From Dorea_D hominis (GTDB lineage: Bacteria; Bacillota; Clostridia; Lachnospirales; Lachnospiraceae): 64,000 nt of DNA. The stretch lies in contig NZ_JACOOY010000001.1 in NCBI RefSeq assembly GCF_014287705.1, positions 124,001-188,000 on the forward strand. Reading direction: 5' to 3'. The translations under genes were made by a program, and so were the position numbers. The notes below the pieces were generated by a model that was not told the origin of the DNA, ran no database searches, and saw nothing but the letters and a program-made list of their open reading frames with translations. Below are positions 17,468-26,300 of this stretch, piece after piece (position 1 is the first letter of the stretch; every line of letters begins with the position of its first letter).

Positions 17468-18292
17468 CTATCGCATTTCTTCTGCTTTTTGTACAACAAA
17501 AAGCTTATTTCCTTCTTTTGCTATATAATCCAGATTCCATCCGGTGCTTGCCTTTTCACCTGCTGCTCTGTACAACAACGCTGCATCGTAGCTGTATGCA
17601 ATCTGATGCAACTTATAAAAAAGACGATTTGGTGCAGTCGCTGCATCCTGCATAAATCCGAACGCTGCATCATAGTCCTTATTTGCCATTGCCCTCCGGA
17701 AATTATTGCATGCACACAAATGTGCAAAAAGAGCCTGTCCTTTTTTATTTTTAGAAAGTTTTCTGCGACATGCCTGTTCCAGCTCCGGAACTTGCTGTCC
17801 CATGTCTCTCTGAAAATAGATCATGGATAATAACAGATAATAATTCAGTGCGAATTCTCTTTTTAATTTTTCTGGATTAATCGCCATCAGCGTATCATAT
17901 GCTGCATCTATATTTCCCTGATAGTACCTTGCGACTGCAAGATTACAATTCACACGATCTTTGAAAAATGGCTGCTTTATACGCATTGCACATGCCTCAT
18001 ATAAAAACGGATCACATTCCTCAAATAAAATCTTCTCTATTTCCAGTTTCCCAAATGCTTCCAACAGACATGCCAGAACAGCAATTGCGGCATATGCTGC
18101 AAAAACAGCCACATATATCAGGAAAGTTCCAAATATTCCAAATGACCAGGAACATATATCCAGATCCAGTTTGAAAATCACCATGTAAATCAGAAACAAA
18201 ATATCTATTGCAATGGTTCCATACGAAGCCCACATCTTCTTATGATATTTGTGTAACCTTTTCTGAATCTCGTTTTCTAATTCTATGTCCAT
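17468..18292 (-). CDS. Membrane-anchored protein with helical-repeat tail, unknown function
   Basis: A 274-residue protein I cannot assign. It has a short charged N terminus, two or three hydrophobic segments (about 22-80), then a mostly helical region with TPR-like character (for example VARYYQGNIDAAYDTLMAI and MANKDYDAAFGFMQDA). It may be a membrane scaffold, but nothing catalytic is visible. GGAGG precedes the ATG with good spacing. It lies just upstream of pyrH on the same strand. Confidence 0.75.
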   Translation of the reverse strand: MDIELENEIQKRLHKYHKKMWASYGTIAIDILFLIYMVIFKLDLDICSWSFGIFGTFLIYVAVFAAYAAIAVLACLLEAFGKLEIEKILFEECDPFLYEACAMRIKQPFFKDRVNCNLAVARYYQGNIDAAYDTLMAINPEKLKREFALNYYLLLSMIYFQRDMGQQVPELEQACRRKLSKNKKGQALFAHLCACNNFRRAMANKDYDAAFGFMQDAATAPNRLFYKLHQIAYSYDAALLYRAAGEKASTGWNLDYIAKEGNKLFVVQKAEEMR

Positions 18293-18453
18293 CTTAAGTC
18301 CTCCATTCTTGTCTTTCTTCTTACTATTATAGAAGATATACCGGAAAATGCACTTAATTTTTTCTGAATATTTTGTGAAATCTGCTTTTTATATTCTTTA
18401 TTTCCAATGGAAGTGAAACATGAATGAAATTATTCCATAAAATAAAACAACAC

Positions 18454-18500
18454 ACAGGGAGCAGTTCGTCCTGATAAACGATACTGCTCCCTGTTCTTTT
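18454..18500. terminator. Terminator after the Big_2 protein gene
   Basis: ACAGGGAGCAGT (18454-18465) pairs perfectly with ACTGCTCCCTGT (18483-18494). T-rich sequence follows on both sides. It lies 40 bp after the stop codon at 18533. Nothing else is seen between 18293 and 18453. Confidence 0.85.
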
Positions 18501-18532
18501 CCACACAAGCACGAAAAACTCTTCGTAGCCAC

Positions 18533-19378
18533 TTAAAGTCGATTCATAAACCCAATTTTTTTCATGGAATATCCATATTTTTTTAACAAATCGTCATAAT
18601 AGCTAAATGCATTTTTTACACTTTCGGATGTCTTTGGCCATGCCCACTCTCCCGGCACTCCTTTGTCAGGATCTTCTTCTTCTCTAATAATTTCATAATA
18701 CGTTAAGTCCAGACCTTTTTTGTTTTCATCACAGTTTTTCTCAACCTTGCCCTGTATGCGGTAAATAATGTCACTGTAACCGTCTTCATATACATATTTT
18801 AATTGTCCGGCCTTATCTTTTGAAACATCCAGTTTTATATCCACTCTCGTTAATTCATCCGGTTCTTCCAGATCCTCCTTAAACACAAATTGCATCTGCC
18901 ATTTTTTCGGATACGCACTTATTATAACTGTACGATAATTTTCTACGTCATACTGTTTTATTTTCATTGATATGCGTCTGACATCCGATGAACCTTTTGC
19001 TCCTTTTTGTCTCACAAGCATATATAAATTTCTTCCATAATATTGCTGTTTGGAAACAACTTCCACCTTACACTTTAACTTTTTGCCCTTTACTTTTGCA
19101 TAAATTGTACATTTTCCCGGCTTAACTGCTTTTACTGTACCTTTTTTACTGACTTTTGCAATTTTTTTATTACTGCTCGACCATTTTACTTTTGCCTTTG
19201 TATGATTCACTTTCAACTTTTTGCTCTGCGCCACGTACAACATAACACTTTTTTTATTGAGCTTTGGTTTCGCTGCCGCCTCTACTCTACATCCCTGTAC
19301 TCCGGAAAATATAAAAATTGCTACCATTGCAACCGCCAAAAAGTTTTTTCTTATACATCTCCATATTTTTTTATCCAT
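18533..19378 (-). CDS. Exported protein with one Big_2 (Ig-like) domain
   Basis: A 281-residue protein with a signal peptide (hydrophobic 13-28, likely cut near residue 35). One bacterial Ig-like Big_2 domain follows (about 39-108: KWSSSNKKIAKVSKKGTVKA). The remaining 170 residues are unassigned. No sortase motif or membrane anchor is seen, so it is probably secreted or loosely wall-bound. It follows the sensory gene cluster on the same strand; being regulated by it is plausible but unproven. GGAAAGGAAAG precedes the ATG. Confidence 0.8.
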   Translation of the reverse strand: MDKKIWRCIRKNFLAVAMVAIFIFSGVQGCRVEAAAKPKLNKKSVMLYVAQSKKLKVNHTKAKVKWSSSNKKIAKVSKKGTVKAVKPGKCTIYAKVKGKKLKCKVEVVSKQQYYGRNLYMLVRQKGAKGSSDVRRISMKIKQYDVENYRTVIISAYPKKWQMQFVFKEDLEEPDELTRVDIKLDVSKDKAGQLKYVYEDGYSDIIYRIQGKVEKNCDENKKGLDLTYYEIIREEEDPDKGVPGEWAWPKTSESVKNAFSYYDDLLKKYGYSMKKIGFMNRL

Positions 19379-19499
19379 ACGCTTTCCTTTCCAGTTATCC
19401 CTAACTTAAAGAACACATTTTTTAAAACTTCCTTTGCTTCCGGAAGCAATGTCAGAAGCATTACAAGCACGCTCGCAAAATATCTTCGTTTTCTTTCAT
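19379..19499 (-). pseudogene. Possible decayed signal-peptide gene start
   Basis: GGAGGAGATAAAT precedes an ATG at 19499, but the frame stops after 12 codons. One frame over, the DNA encodes RRYFASVLVMLLTLLPEA, a typical signal peptide of Lachnospiraceae surface proteins. A single-base change in the A-run (AAAAC) would join the two. It may be the remnant of a surface-protein gene. The rest of 19500-19618 shows nothing clear. Confidence 0.35.
19434..19449. other. Perfect 16-bp palindrome
   Basis: TTGCTTCCGGAAGCAA reads the same on both strands. It lies upstream of the Big_2 gene, within the possible decayed gene. It could bind a dimeric regulator or be chance. Confidence 0.4.
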
Positions 19500-19618
19500 A
19501 TTTATCTCCTCCTTTTCCTTGAATTTGTACATAAGATCTCTAATTCTAGTTTCAGTTTAACAGAAGAAAAAATGTATAACATCCCTCAAAAGAGTATGTT
19601 TTTATATTTTTTCCCTTT

Positions 19619-20242
19619 CTAAAATCCCCGTATCACAATTCCGCTTTCTCTTGCCATTACCGCAAGCTGTGTCCGCGTTGTAAAACCAGTTTTCTGTAGC
19701 AGTGTTTTTACATATTTTTTTACTGTATGTATTGAGATATGTAATCTTTTTGCAATTTCATCATCCGTATCTCCGCTGGTCAGTTCCCGCAGTACTTCCA
19801 GCTCTCTTGCCGTAAATTCTTCGCTTGTTGCAAGTCCGATCTGCAATACAGGCAGTTTATCCGGATAAACAGATTCTCCTCTCATCGTCCGATCCATGAC
19901 ATCCAGCAAATGTTCTGCCGAAGGATCTTTATACCAGAAACTTTCTACTCCACTTTTTCTTGCACGCTCCACGAAATCACACTCCGGCTGACTTGTCACA
20001 ATAATAATTTTCTTCTTTGGATAAATCTTTTTAATTTTTGCTGCCGCTTCCAATCCGCTCGAGCGTAGCGCTGTACAGACATCCATTAAAATCAGATCCA
20101 CTGTGCTCGTCATACAGTAAAATTCTGCTAGGGATGCACTCTCAATTGCCGCTGTAACTATATATCTGGCACTTTCCTGCAAAATAATCTCAAACAATTT
20201 TCTTGCCATTGGATCGTCTTCCACAATCAATACATGTATCAT
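19619..20242 (-). CDS. NarL/LuxR-type response regulator
   Basis: A 207-residue regulator. The receiver has the acidic pair EDD and phospho-Asp in LILMDVCTAL (about residue 54); the C-terminal LuxR-type helix-turn-helix reads FTARELEVLRELTSGDTDDEIAKRL with HTVKKYVKTL. It is the likely partner of the kinase whose gene overlaps it by 53 bp, an unusually long overlap. GGAAGGAAGAGAG precedes the ATG. Targets are unknown; the adhesin gene upstream or the Big_2 gene downstream are candidates. Confidence 0.9.
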   Translation of the reverse strand: MIHVLIVEDDPMARKLFEIILQESARYIVTAAIESASLAEFYCMTSTVDLILMDVCTALRSSGLEAAAKIKKIYPKKKIIIVTSQPECDFVERARKSGVESFWYKDPSAEHLLDVMDRTMRGESVYPDKLPVLQIGLATSEEFTARELEVLRELTSGDTDDEIAKRLHISIHTVKKYVKTLLQKTGFTTRTQLAVMARESGIVIRGF

Positions 20243-21503
20243 TCTCTCTTCCTTCCCCTGCTTTTGGCAGTCGTATTTTCAAGGAAAATACATTCTCAGC
20301 TGTAATTTTCATAGACCCGCCTGCCAGTTCTGTTTTCTGACGAAGCGTTGACAACCCTCCGCCTTCTGTAATTTTTTTCTGTGGAATCACTCCATCATTT
20401 GAACAAATAAAATATATTTCTCCCTTTTCGGTTCCTGTCTCAATCCACAAATTGTCCGCCTTTCCATGGCGAACAGCATTTGTCAAAGCTTCCGCCCCCG
20501 CTGCCAGAAACAATTCCTGAATACTTCTGTCATCTGGGATTTTTCCTGTTACTTTAAGTTTTATTCCTGCGGATGCTGCTGCATTTTTCAAATAATACAA
20601 GGCATCCTCTTGCTCTTCCTTTGTCTCTTGCTGCAAAAGCGAAATGATATGATGCCATTTTTTTAATAATTCATCCGTTTTATCTTTTACAGTTTTGCTT
20701 GAAAGAAAATATCTGGTTTCCATAAGTATTTGTCCGAACGTATCATGAATCCGGACTTTTGTATCAAGTCTTTGACGCGCACGTGTAAGTTCTTCTACCC
20801 TCTGTGCATACACTTCCAGTCTTTTGTTGATACTTTTCAGTTCTTCATTTTCTTCTTCCTGCCTCTTCAGTAATTGATATAGCATCGTTCTTTCTGAAGC
20901 TGTCACCTGTATCATTTTCTTTTTTCTCACATAGATTTCTTCCCGGTCAAATTGCCAGACTGTTTGATCCGCCATTTGAAAAATCATTGGACTCTTCCTG
21001 GACAGGCGCTTACATCCTAGCACCAAACTTCCTTCTTCTAAAAACTCCCAGAAATCTTCACCGTTTACAATTGCTTTTCCACGCAATTTATGTCCCAATT
21101 GATTCATTCTCTTATTTATAAGCTGAATCTGACCATTTGTATCATAAAAGCATAGTCCCATTGGTAACGTATCTGCAGCTTCACGTATTGTATTATTCGT
21201 TATTTCCGTTTTGCTTCTGCAAATTTGCCGGTAATAAACCTTTCCTGCCACTACACTTGCCATAGCAATATAGAGAAATATGTATATTTTCGGAATTCCA
21301 AGTACCACATTTTCTATCGCTGAAGTGGTGCTTTTATCTGCCAGCTTCTGTGCCCCTGCCGCAAATATGATTAACAATCCCAGATTCAATAAACTGCTGA
21401 CTAAAAGACCTGTTCTGACTTCTCGTCTGCTCTTTTCTTTCAAAAATGCATTTGCCTGTAAAAAGAAACAAAGAAACAATAAACTACATATCATTGCGCT
21501 CAT
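20190..21503 (-). CDS. Sensor histidine kinase, HisKA_3 type
   Basis: A 437-residue kinase. Two or three membrane segments occupy the first 90 residues, followed by a PAS-like domain (about 105-190), a coiled coil (about 205-245) and a HisKA_3 dimerisation helix with the phosphoacceptor His in KVRIHDTFGQ. The ATPase domain shows EALTNAVRHGKA as N box and CSNDG as G box. This matches NarL-type regulators, one of which is encoded next. GGAAAGGAG lies before the ATG, inside the end of the 7TM gene (20-bp overlap). It lacks an obvious extracellular sensor, which the 7TM protein could supply. Confidence 0.88.
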   Translation of the reverse strand: MSAMICSLLFLCFFLQANAFLKEKSRREVRTGLLVSSLLNLGLLIIFAAGAQKLADKSTTSAIENVVLGIPKIYIFLYIAMASVVAGKVYYRQICRSKTEITNNTIREAADTLPMGLCFYDTNGQIQLINKRMNQLGHKLRGKAIVNGEDFWEFLEEGSLVLGCKRLSRKSPMIFQMADQTVWQFDREEIYVRKKKMIQVTASERTMLYQLLKRQEEENEELKSINKRLEVYAQRVEELTRARQRLDTKVRIHDTFGQILMETRYFLSSKTVKDKTDELLKKWHHIISLLQQETKEEQEDALYYLKNAAASAGIKLKVTGKIPDDRSIQELFLAAGAEALTNAVRHGKADNLWIETGTEKGEIYFICSNDGVIPQKKITEGGGLSTLRQKTELAGGSMKITAENVFSLKIRLPKAGEGRENDTCIDCGRRSNGKKIV

Positions 21504-23169
21504 TTTTTCCTATCTCCTTTCCGGCATACAGTTGTACCTGACATTCCTGATTCTGTATTCTTTTCCTGATTTGTATATTCCCTGCCACTGCAATATCTCT
21601 TACACGAGACAGGCAGGTGGTATTTCCCGCTATATTCAATTTTAATACCGCCTGCCTATTTGCCGACTGTAAATGTAACAGCACTGCATCCACATCACCA
21701 AGGATCTGTTCCATCAGCTTTTCATATGTTTCATATAATGCGATCAAATCTTGTTTTTTCAAAACTCCTTCACATTTTCCGGATAAAGATACTGCTATTT
21801 TGCATACTTTCAGATTTTCCACCGACTCCCTCAAGCAATACTCCAATTCTTTTGCCGGCAAAAAATCAGATTCTTCACAAAGTAATATTAAATTACTCAT
21901 CCGTTTCACATAGGCGGCAAGTACACATATTTTTTTCAGATTTTCCCATTTCTGTTGCTCATTTTTACTGTTTTCGAGCCAGTATTTAATCTGATCGATC
22001 TGATCTTTTGTATACTCTGTAATTTTATTACAAAACTGCATCTGCTCATCCAGTTTGCTTTGTTTTTTCTTTAAATCCACTTCCGCCTGCAAAAGACTGC
22101 GGCTGGATTCCAGTTGTTCCGCATTTGCTTCTAATTGTTTTAATACACATCTGATATCTGTCACATCTTCACACCATACAACCGCTCCTCCTCTGACCGG
22201 TGCAAGAAGCAATTGTTCTTCCCCAAGATCAATCGGTCCATTTTTTGCCTCTTCCAGTACATTTTCTGATATTTGTTTTGCATTTCCAGATGCAAAACAA
22301 ACTTCCTTATTCTGATTCAGAATCTGTGCTCCGATTGTAGTTGCTTCAAACAGTTCTTCATATCCTGTATTTGACGGGATCAGACCGCTTTTTATACATC
22401 CTTCACAGATAGCAAGGATCACAAGAATCATCATCACCGTCAGATCTCCTGCATAAGTCCGAAGAAACGAAATTCCGGAAAGGTACAATCCTACATATAG
22501 AATCCCCACGCCCAACGGAATCATTGGCAACCAGATTCGTTTTTTTCTTCCGGGCACATGACTTTTTATAAACAACAATACAAAAAAGATCAAAACTTCC
22601 ATACTGAGCCACGCAAGAATCATTTTGTATCCCCATCCGTAATAATAATTTCCATCACTGGAAGGCACCCCATTTTCAAAGCGAAACACACACTGATGGA
22701 TATGATTCGTCAAAACAAGAAGACAGAGCACAACTGCCGGGAAAACAAGACTATACAAATACTTTGGTAACCTGTAATGCTCTGGCTGTCCAAGGCAGAC
22801 TGCCAGATATAGTGCAAATAATGGTATAAATAACATCGGTATATAAAATCCATACCAGCACAGACTTTTCAGGAAATCCATATTTCCCAGGAAAAGATAC
22901 TTTATTGTACGTATAAACAACCAGAAAATAAGAAGGTAACCGATCATCAACAAATATTTCCGAACTGCACTGTACAAGATCCTTTTTTTCACAGATGAAA
23001 TCCAGTACAGAACCAGTTCCATGTAAATTGCAGAACGTAATACATCCAATCCCATAAAGACATCCCCTGGGAGTAAAATATTCCGTGGAAGCAGGCGAAA
23101 GACATATCCGCACAAAATTGCCAAAAAAAATATCACATATGAAAATTCTGCTCTTGTGCTTTTTTCCAT
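21484..23169 (-). CDS. 7TM receptor-like protein with PAS-like and coiled-coil tail but no kinase core
   Basis: A 561-residue protein. The first 255 or so residues hold seven or eight hydrophobic helices, like the N-terminal 7TM module of some clostridial histidine kinases. A PAS-like segment follows (ELFEATTIGAQILNQNKEVCFAS), then a coiled coil. No H box and no ATP-binding N or G box can be found in the last 200 residues. I infer it is a degenerate or non-catalytic receptor that signals through the kinase encoded next, with which it overlaps. The ATG at 23169 has GGAGGAGA at the right distance. The ligand is unknown. Confidence 0.75.
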   Translation of the reverse strand: MEKSTRAEFSYVIFFLAILCGYVFRLLPRNILLPGDVFMGLDVLRSAIYMELVLYWISSVKKRILYSAVRKYLLMIGYLLIFWLFIRTIKYLFLGNMDFLKSLCWYGFYIPMLFIPLFALYLAVCLGQPEHYRLPKYLYSLVFPAVVLCLLVLTNHIHQCVFRFENGVPSSDGNYYYGWGYKMILAWLSMEVLIFFVLLFIKSHVPGRKKRIWLPMIPLGVGILYVGLYLSGISFLRTYAGDLTVMMILVILAICEGCIKSGLIPSNTGYEELFEATTIGAQILNQNKEVCFASGNAKQISENVLEEAKNGPIDLGEEQLLLAPVRGGAVVWCEDVTDIRCVLKQLEANAEQLESSRSLLQAEVDLKKKQSKLDEQMQFCNKITEYTKDQIDQIKYWLENSKNEQQKWENLKKICVLAAYVKRMSNLILLCEESDFLPAKELEYCLRESVENLKVCKIAVSLSGKCEGVLKKQDLIALYETYEKLMEQILGDVDAVLLHLQSANRQAVLKLNIAGNTTCLSRVRDIAVAGNIQIRKRIQNQECQVQLYAGKEIGKNERNDM

Positions 23170-23281
23170 CTGTCTCTCCTCCATACAATTTTTCTACATA
23201 TTTTTATTATAACATGATTCCTGGATACCGTATATGAAAGAAACTTCTTTTCTGGAATGACATGTCAGGAACAATCATACA

Positions 23282-23330
23282 ACAAGAGCTATGACACCTG
23301 CGGTTTTATCGCCTGCGTCAAAGCTCTTGT
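23282..23330. terminator. Hairpin between the adhesin and sensory genes
   Basis: ACAAGAGCT (23282-23290) pairs with AGCTCTTGT (23322-23330), with further inner pairs. On the minus strand the T-run is weak, so termination after the adhesin gene may be partial. Confidence 0.6.
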
Positions 23331-23372
23331 CATCCTTTTATAATATAGATATTTTTGCTATCGGGAAATCTT

Positions 23373-26300
23373 TTATCTCACACTTTTTCTCTTCCGAATT
23401 ACACAGACGCCAGCAAGTCCTGCTGCCCCTGCCATAATTCCGATCATCAGTCCTGTCTGCGCCGGATCACCGGTCTTCGGCAGGATTGTAACTGTTTTTA
23501 CCGGCTTCTGTGGCTGGTTTGGTTTCTGCGGATTAGTCGGTTTCTGTGGATTTTGTGGTTCCTGCGGCTTCGTGTACACATTTGTAAATAACACTTCGTC
23601 CGGCGTTGTCTCGACCTTCGCCTGATAAGCGCCCTGCTCATTATCCGTCACCGTTATTTTGTACGTGTATACAGAAGTGTCATAGGTAATACCTTTCGCC
23701 TGCTCATGCTTCTCATTTACTGTATAAATATACGTGCCCACACGGTTAAATGTTAATTTATCAAATGTCACTCTTCCGGACGCATCATTTTTCACCGTCT
23801 GCATAACCGCGCCATTTACGTCTTTTAATTCAAACGTAAATTCTCCTTCTGCGAGCAATCTGCCTTTCAGCACTTTCACAGCGCCCGGAACCACTTCTAC
23901 CGGCACTGCCTGATACTGATTGGAAAACGTCGGAATATTCACAGCATCTCCAGCATATGCATACGATGTCTCTGCTTTCAGATATCCTTCGGCATCCGTA
24001 ACCTCCACTGTCACCCCATAAACAGTCTCATCATACGTAACGCCACCGGAAGTTCCTTTTGTTTCTCTCATTGTATAGCGGTAAATTCCTGCTTTTTCAT
24101 AAGTCATTGCAGGGAATATGACATTTCCGTCTGCCTGGTTCCTGGTTTTTGCAACAACTGTTCCATCTTCATTTAATAGCTCAAACAAAAATTCTCCACT
24201 CTTCATATCCCGTCCATGCAACGTTTTTTTAGCGTGAATGATATTCTTTCCTTCCAGTGTTACCGGATTCGGCGCGTACTGGTTGTGGAATTCTGGATAC
24301 TTTCCTTTCTGTCCGTCCGTATAGACTTCTGCCTGTAATATGCCGTCCTGATCTGTAACGACAACTTTCACAGTTGCAACATGGGAATCGTACGTGTACC
24401 CTTCCTTATCCCCCTGAACTTCAGATACCTGATAAATGTACGTTCCCGGATGTGTATAGGTAAGCTCTCCAAAATGAAAACTTCCACCCTGGCTATTTGT
24501 AACGGTTTCGTCTACATTTTCTGCCACTGCTTTTCCTGTATCATTTTGCAACTCTTCCTGCACTTCTTCCGGAATATCTTCGCTGATTGATTTCAGCCTG
24601 AACTGAAACGTTCCTTCTTCCAGTGTCCTGCCTGTCAGTTCTTTCATTCCCTGTAAAGTAACAAGTACTTTGTCCGGGTTGTATTTGTTCGTAAATAAAA
24701 TGCTGTCCGCTTTTTTCTGTCCTTTTTCATAAGTTACCGTTGCTTCCAATTTGCCTTTCAGATTGTCTTTTACCGTCACGATTACCGTTACCGGAACTCC
24801 GTCATAGCTGATTCCGTTTGCATTTTCCTGTTTTTCACGGATTGTATACACATATGTTCCACTTTCTGTGTACCGCATAGTATTTTCAAAACGGAACTGT
24901 CCGTCTGCATCATTTTTCACTGTGCGTGCAGCCTCTGACAATGCTTTCACCGGATCTGACTCTGGATTATTTTCAGCAGTTTCCAGTACAAATGTAAATT
25001 CTCCGCCTTTCATTGTAAACATATTATTTTCACTTGACTGTACCTGCTTTGTGCCGCGTATACCGGTTTTAAAATCAGCCGGAACAACCGGATCTGCTTT
25101 GTAGCGGTTCATAATCTTCAATGGATTTCCGTCCGGATAAATAACTTCTGCCTTTAATGCTCCTTTTCCATCATCCGTTACTTTTACTGTCACTTCGTAT
25201 TTAACTTTATCATAACGGATACCCGGAATCGGATGCTCCGTGTCCTCCACTTCTTGAATCGTATATTTATAAATCCCTGCCTTCACATAAGACATCTGGA
25301 AATGGAATTTTCCGTCTACATCGTTTGTTACAACCGTTTCACCCGGAAGTGGCGCATCATTTTCTGCCTTGATCCGGAAATGGAACGTATCATCTGCTCT
25401 TAAATCTCTGCCCTCCAGCAATTTCTTTCCATGAACAGATGTTTGCACCGGTTTTACTTCGTACCGGTTCGTAAATGTCATCACACGGTCTCCTGTAATC
25501 GACACGCCGTTTCCTTCTGTCTGATATCCGGAAGGAAGTGCTTTTGCAGTCAGTGTTCCATCCAGATTATCAGTCACGACCACTGTCACTTTTACATTTC
25601 CGTCTGCATAAGTGACACCCGGAAGACTTCCTTTTCTTTCTTTTATAACCAGTTTATAAACTCCCGGCTCTTTAAATACGATATCACCAAAATGCGCTTC
25701 CACACCATTTTTTACAGTAATTGCTTTCGGAAGCTTTACATCTTTTGCTGCATCTGGATTGTCTTTATCCCATCCGATTGCAAATGTAAACGCATCATCC
25801 GACATCCAGTCCCGTCCGGTAAGTTCCTTTTTCACTTTCAGATTTGCTGCGCCCTGAAGTGTCACCGCATCGGTCTCATAGTCATTCTGAATCCTTGCAA
25901 TCTGATCTGCAACTGCAAGATTTAATTCCGCGCCTTTATCATCCTTTTTCTGCCACATCGTTAATTCCGCATGCAGATTCCCCTTTCCGTCATCTGTCAC
26001 TTTCACAACAACTTCATAGAATGCCTGCGAATATTTCACACCACCGGCACGATTATTTTCTGCCGGTATCTGTTCCCGGATTTGATACTTAAATGTACCC
26101 GGTCTTGTAAATGTAATTGTTCCGAACCCAATGTTCTGTGCATTTGTTACATTTTTTGTCATGCACCGGACACCGTCTTTTTCTGTCACCTGCGCTCCTT
26201 CCGGGAACGGCGCATTTTTCTGGTCACTGCTCAGCACAATATCAAAAGACAGTCCCTGAAATGCTTTCCAGTTCGGGAACTGCTTCTGTACGCAGAAAAT

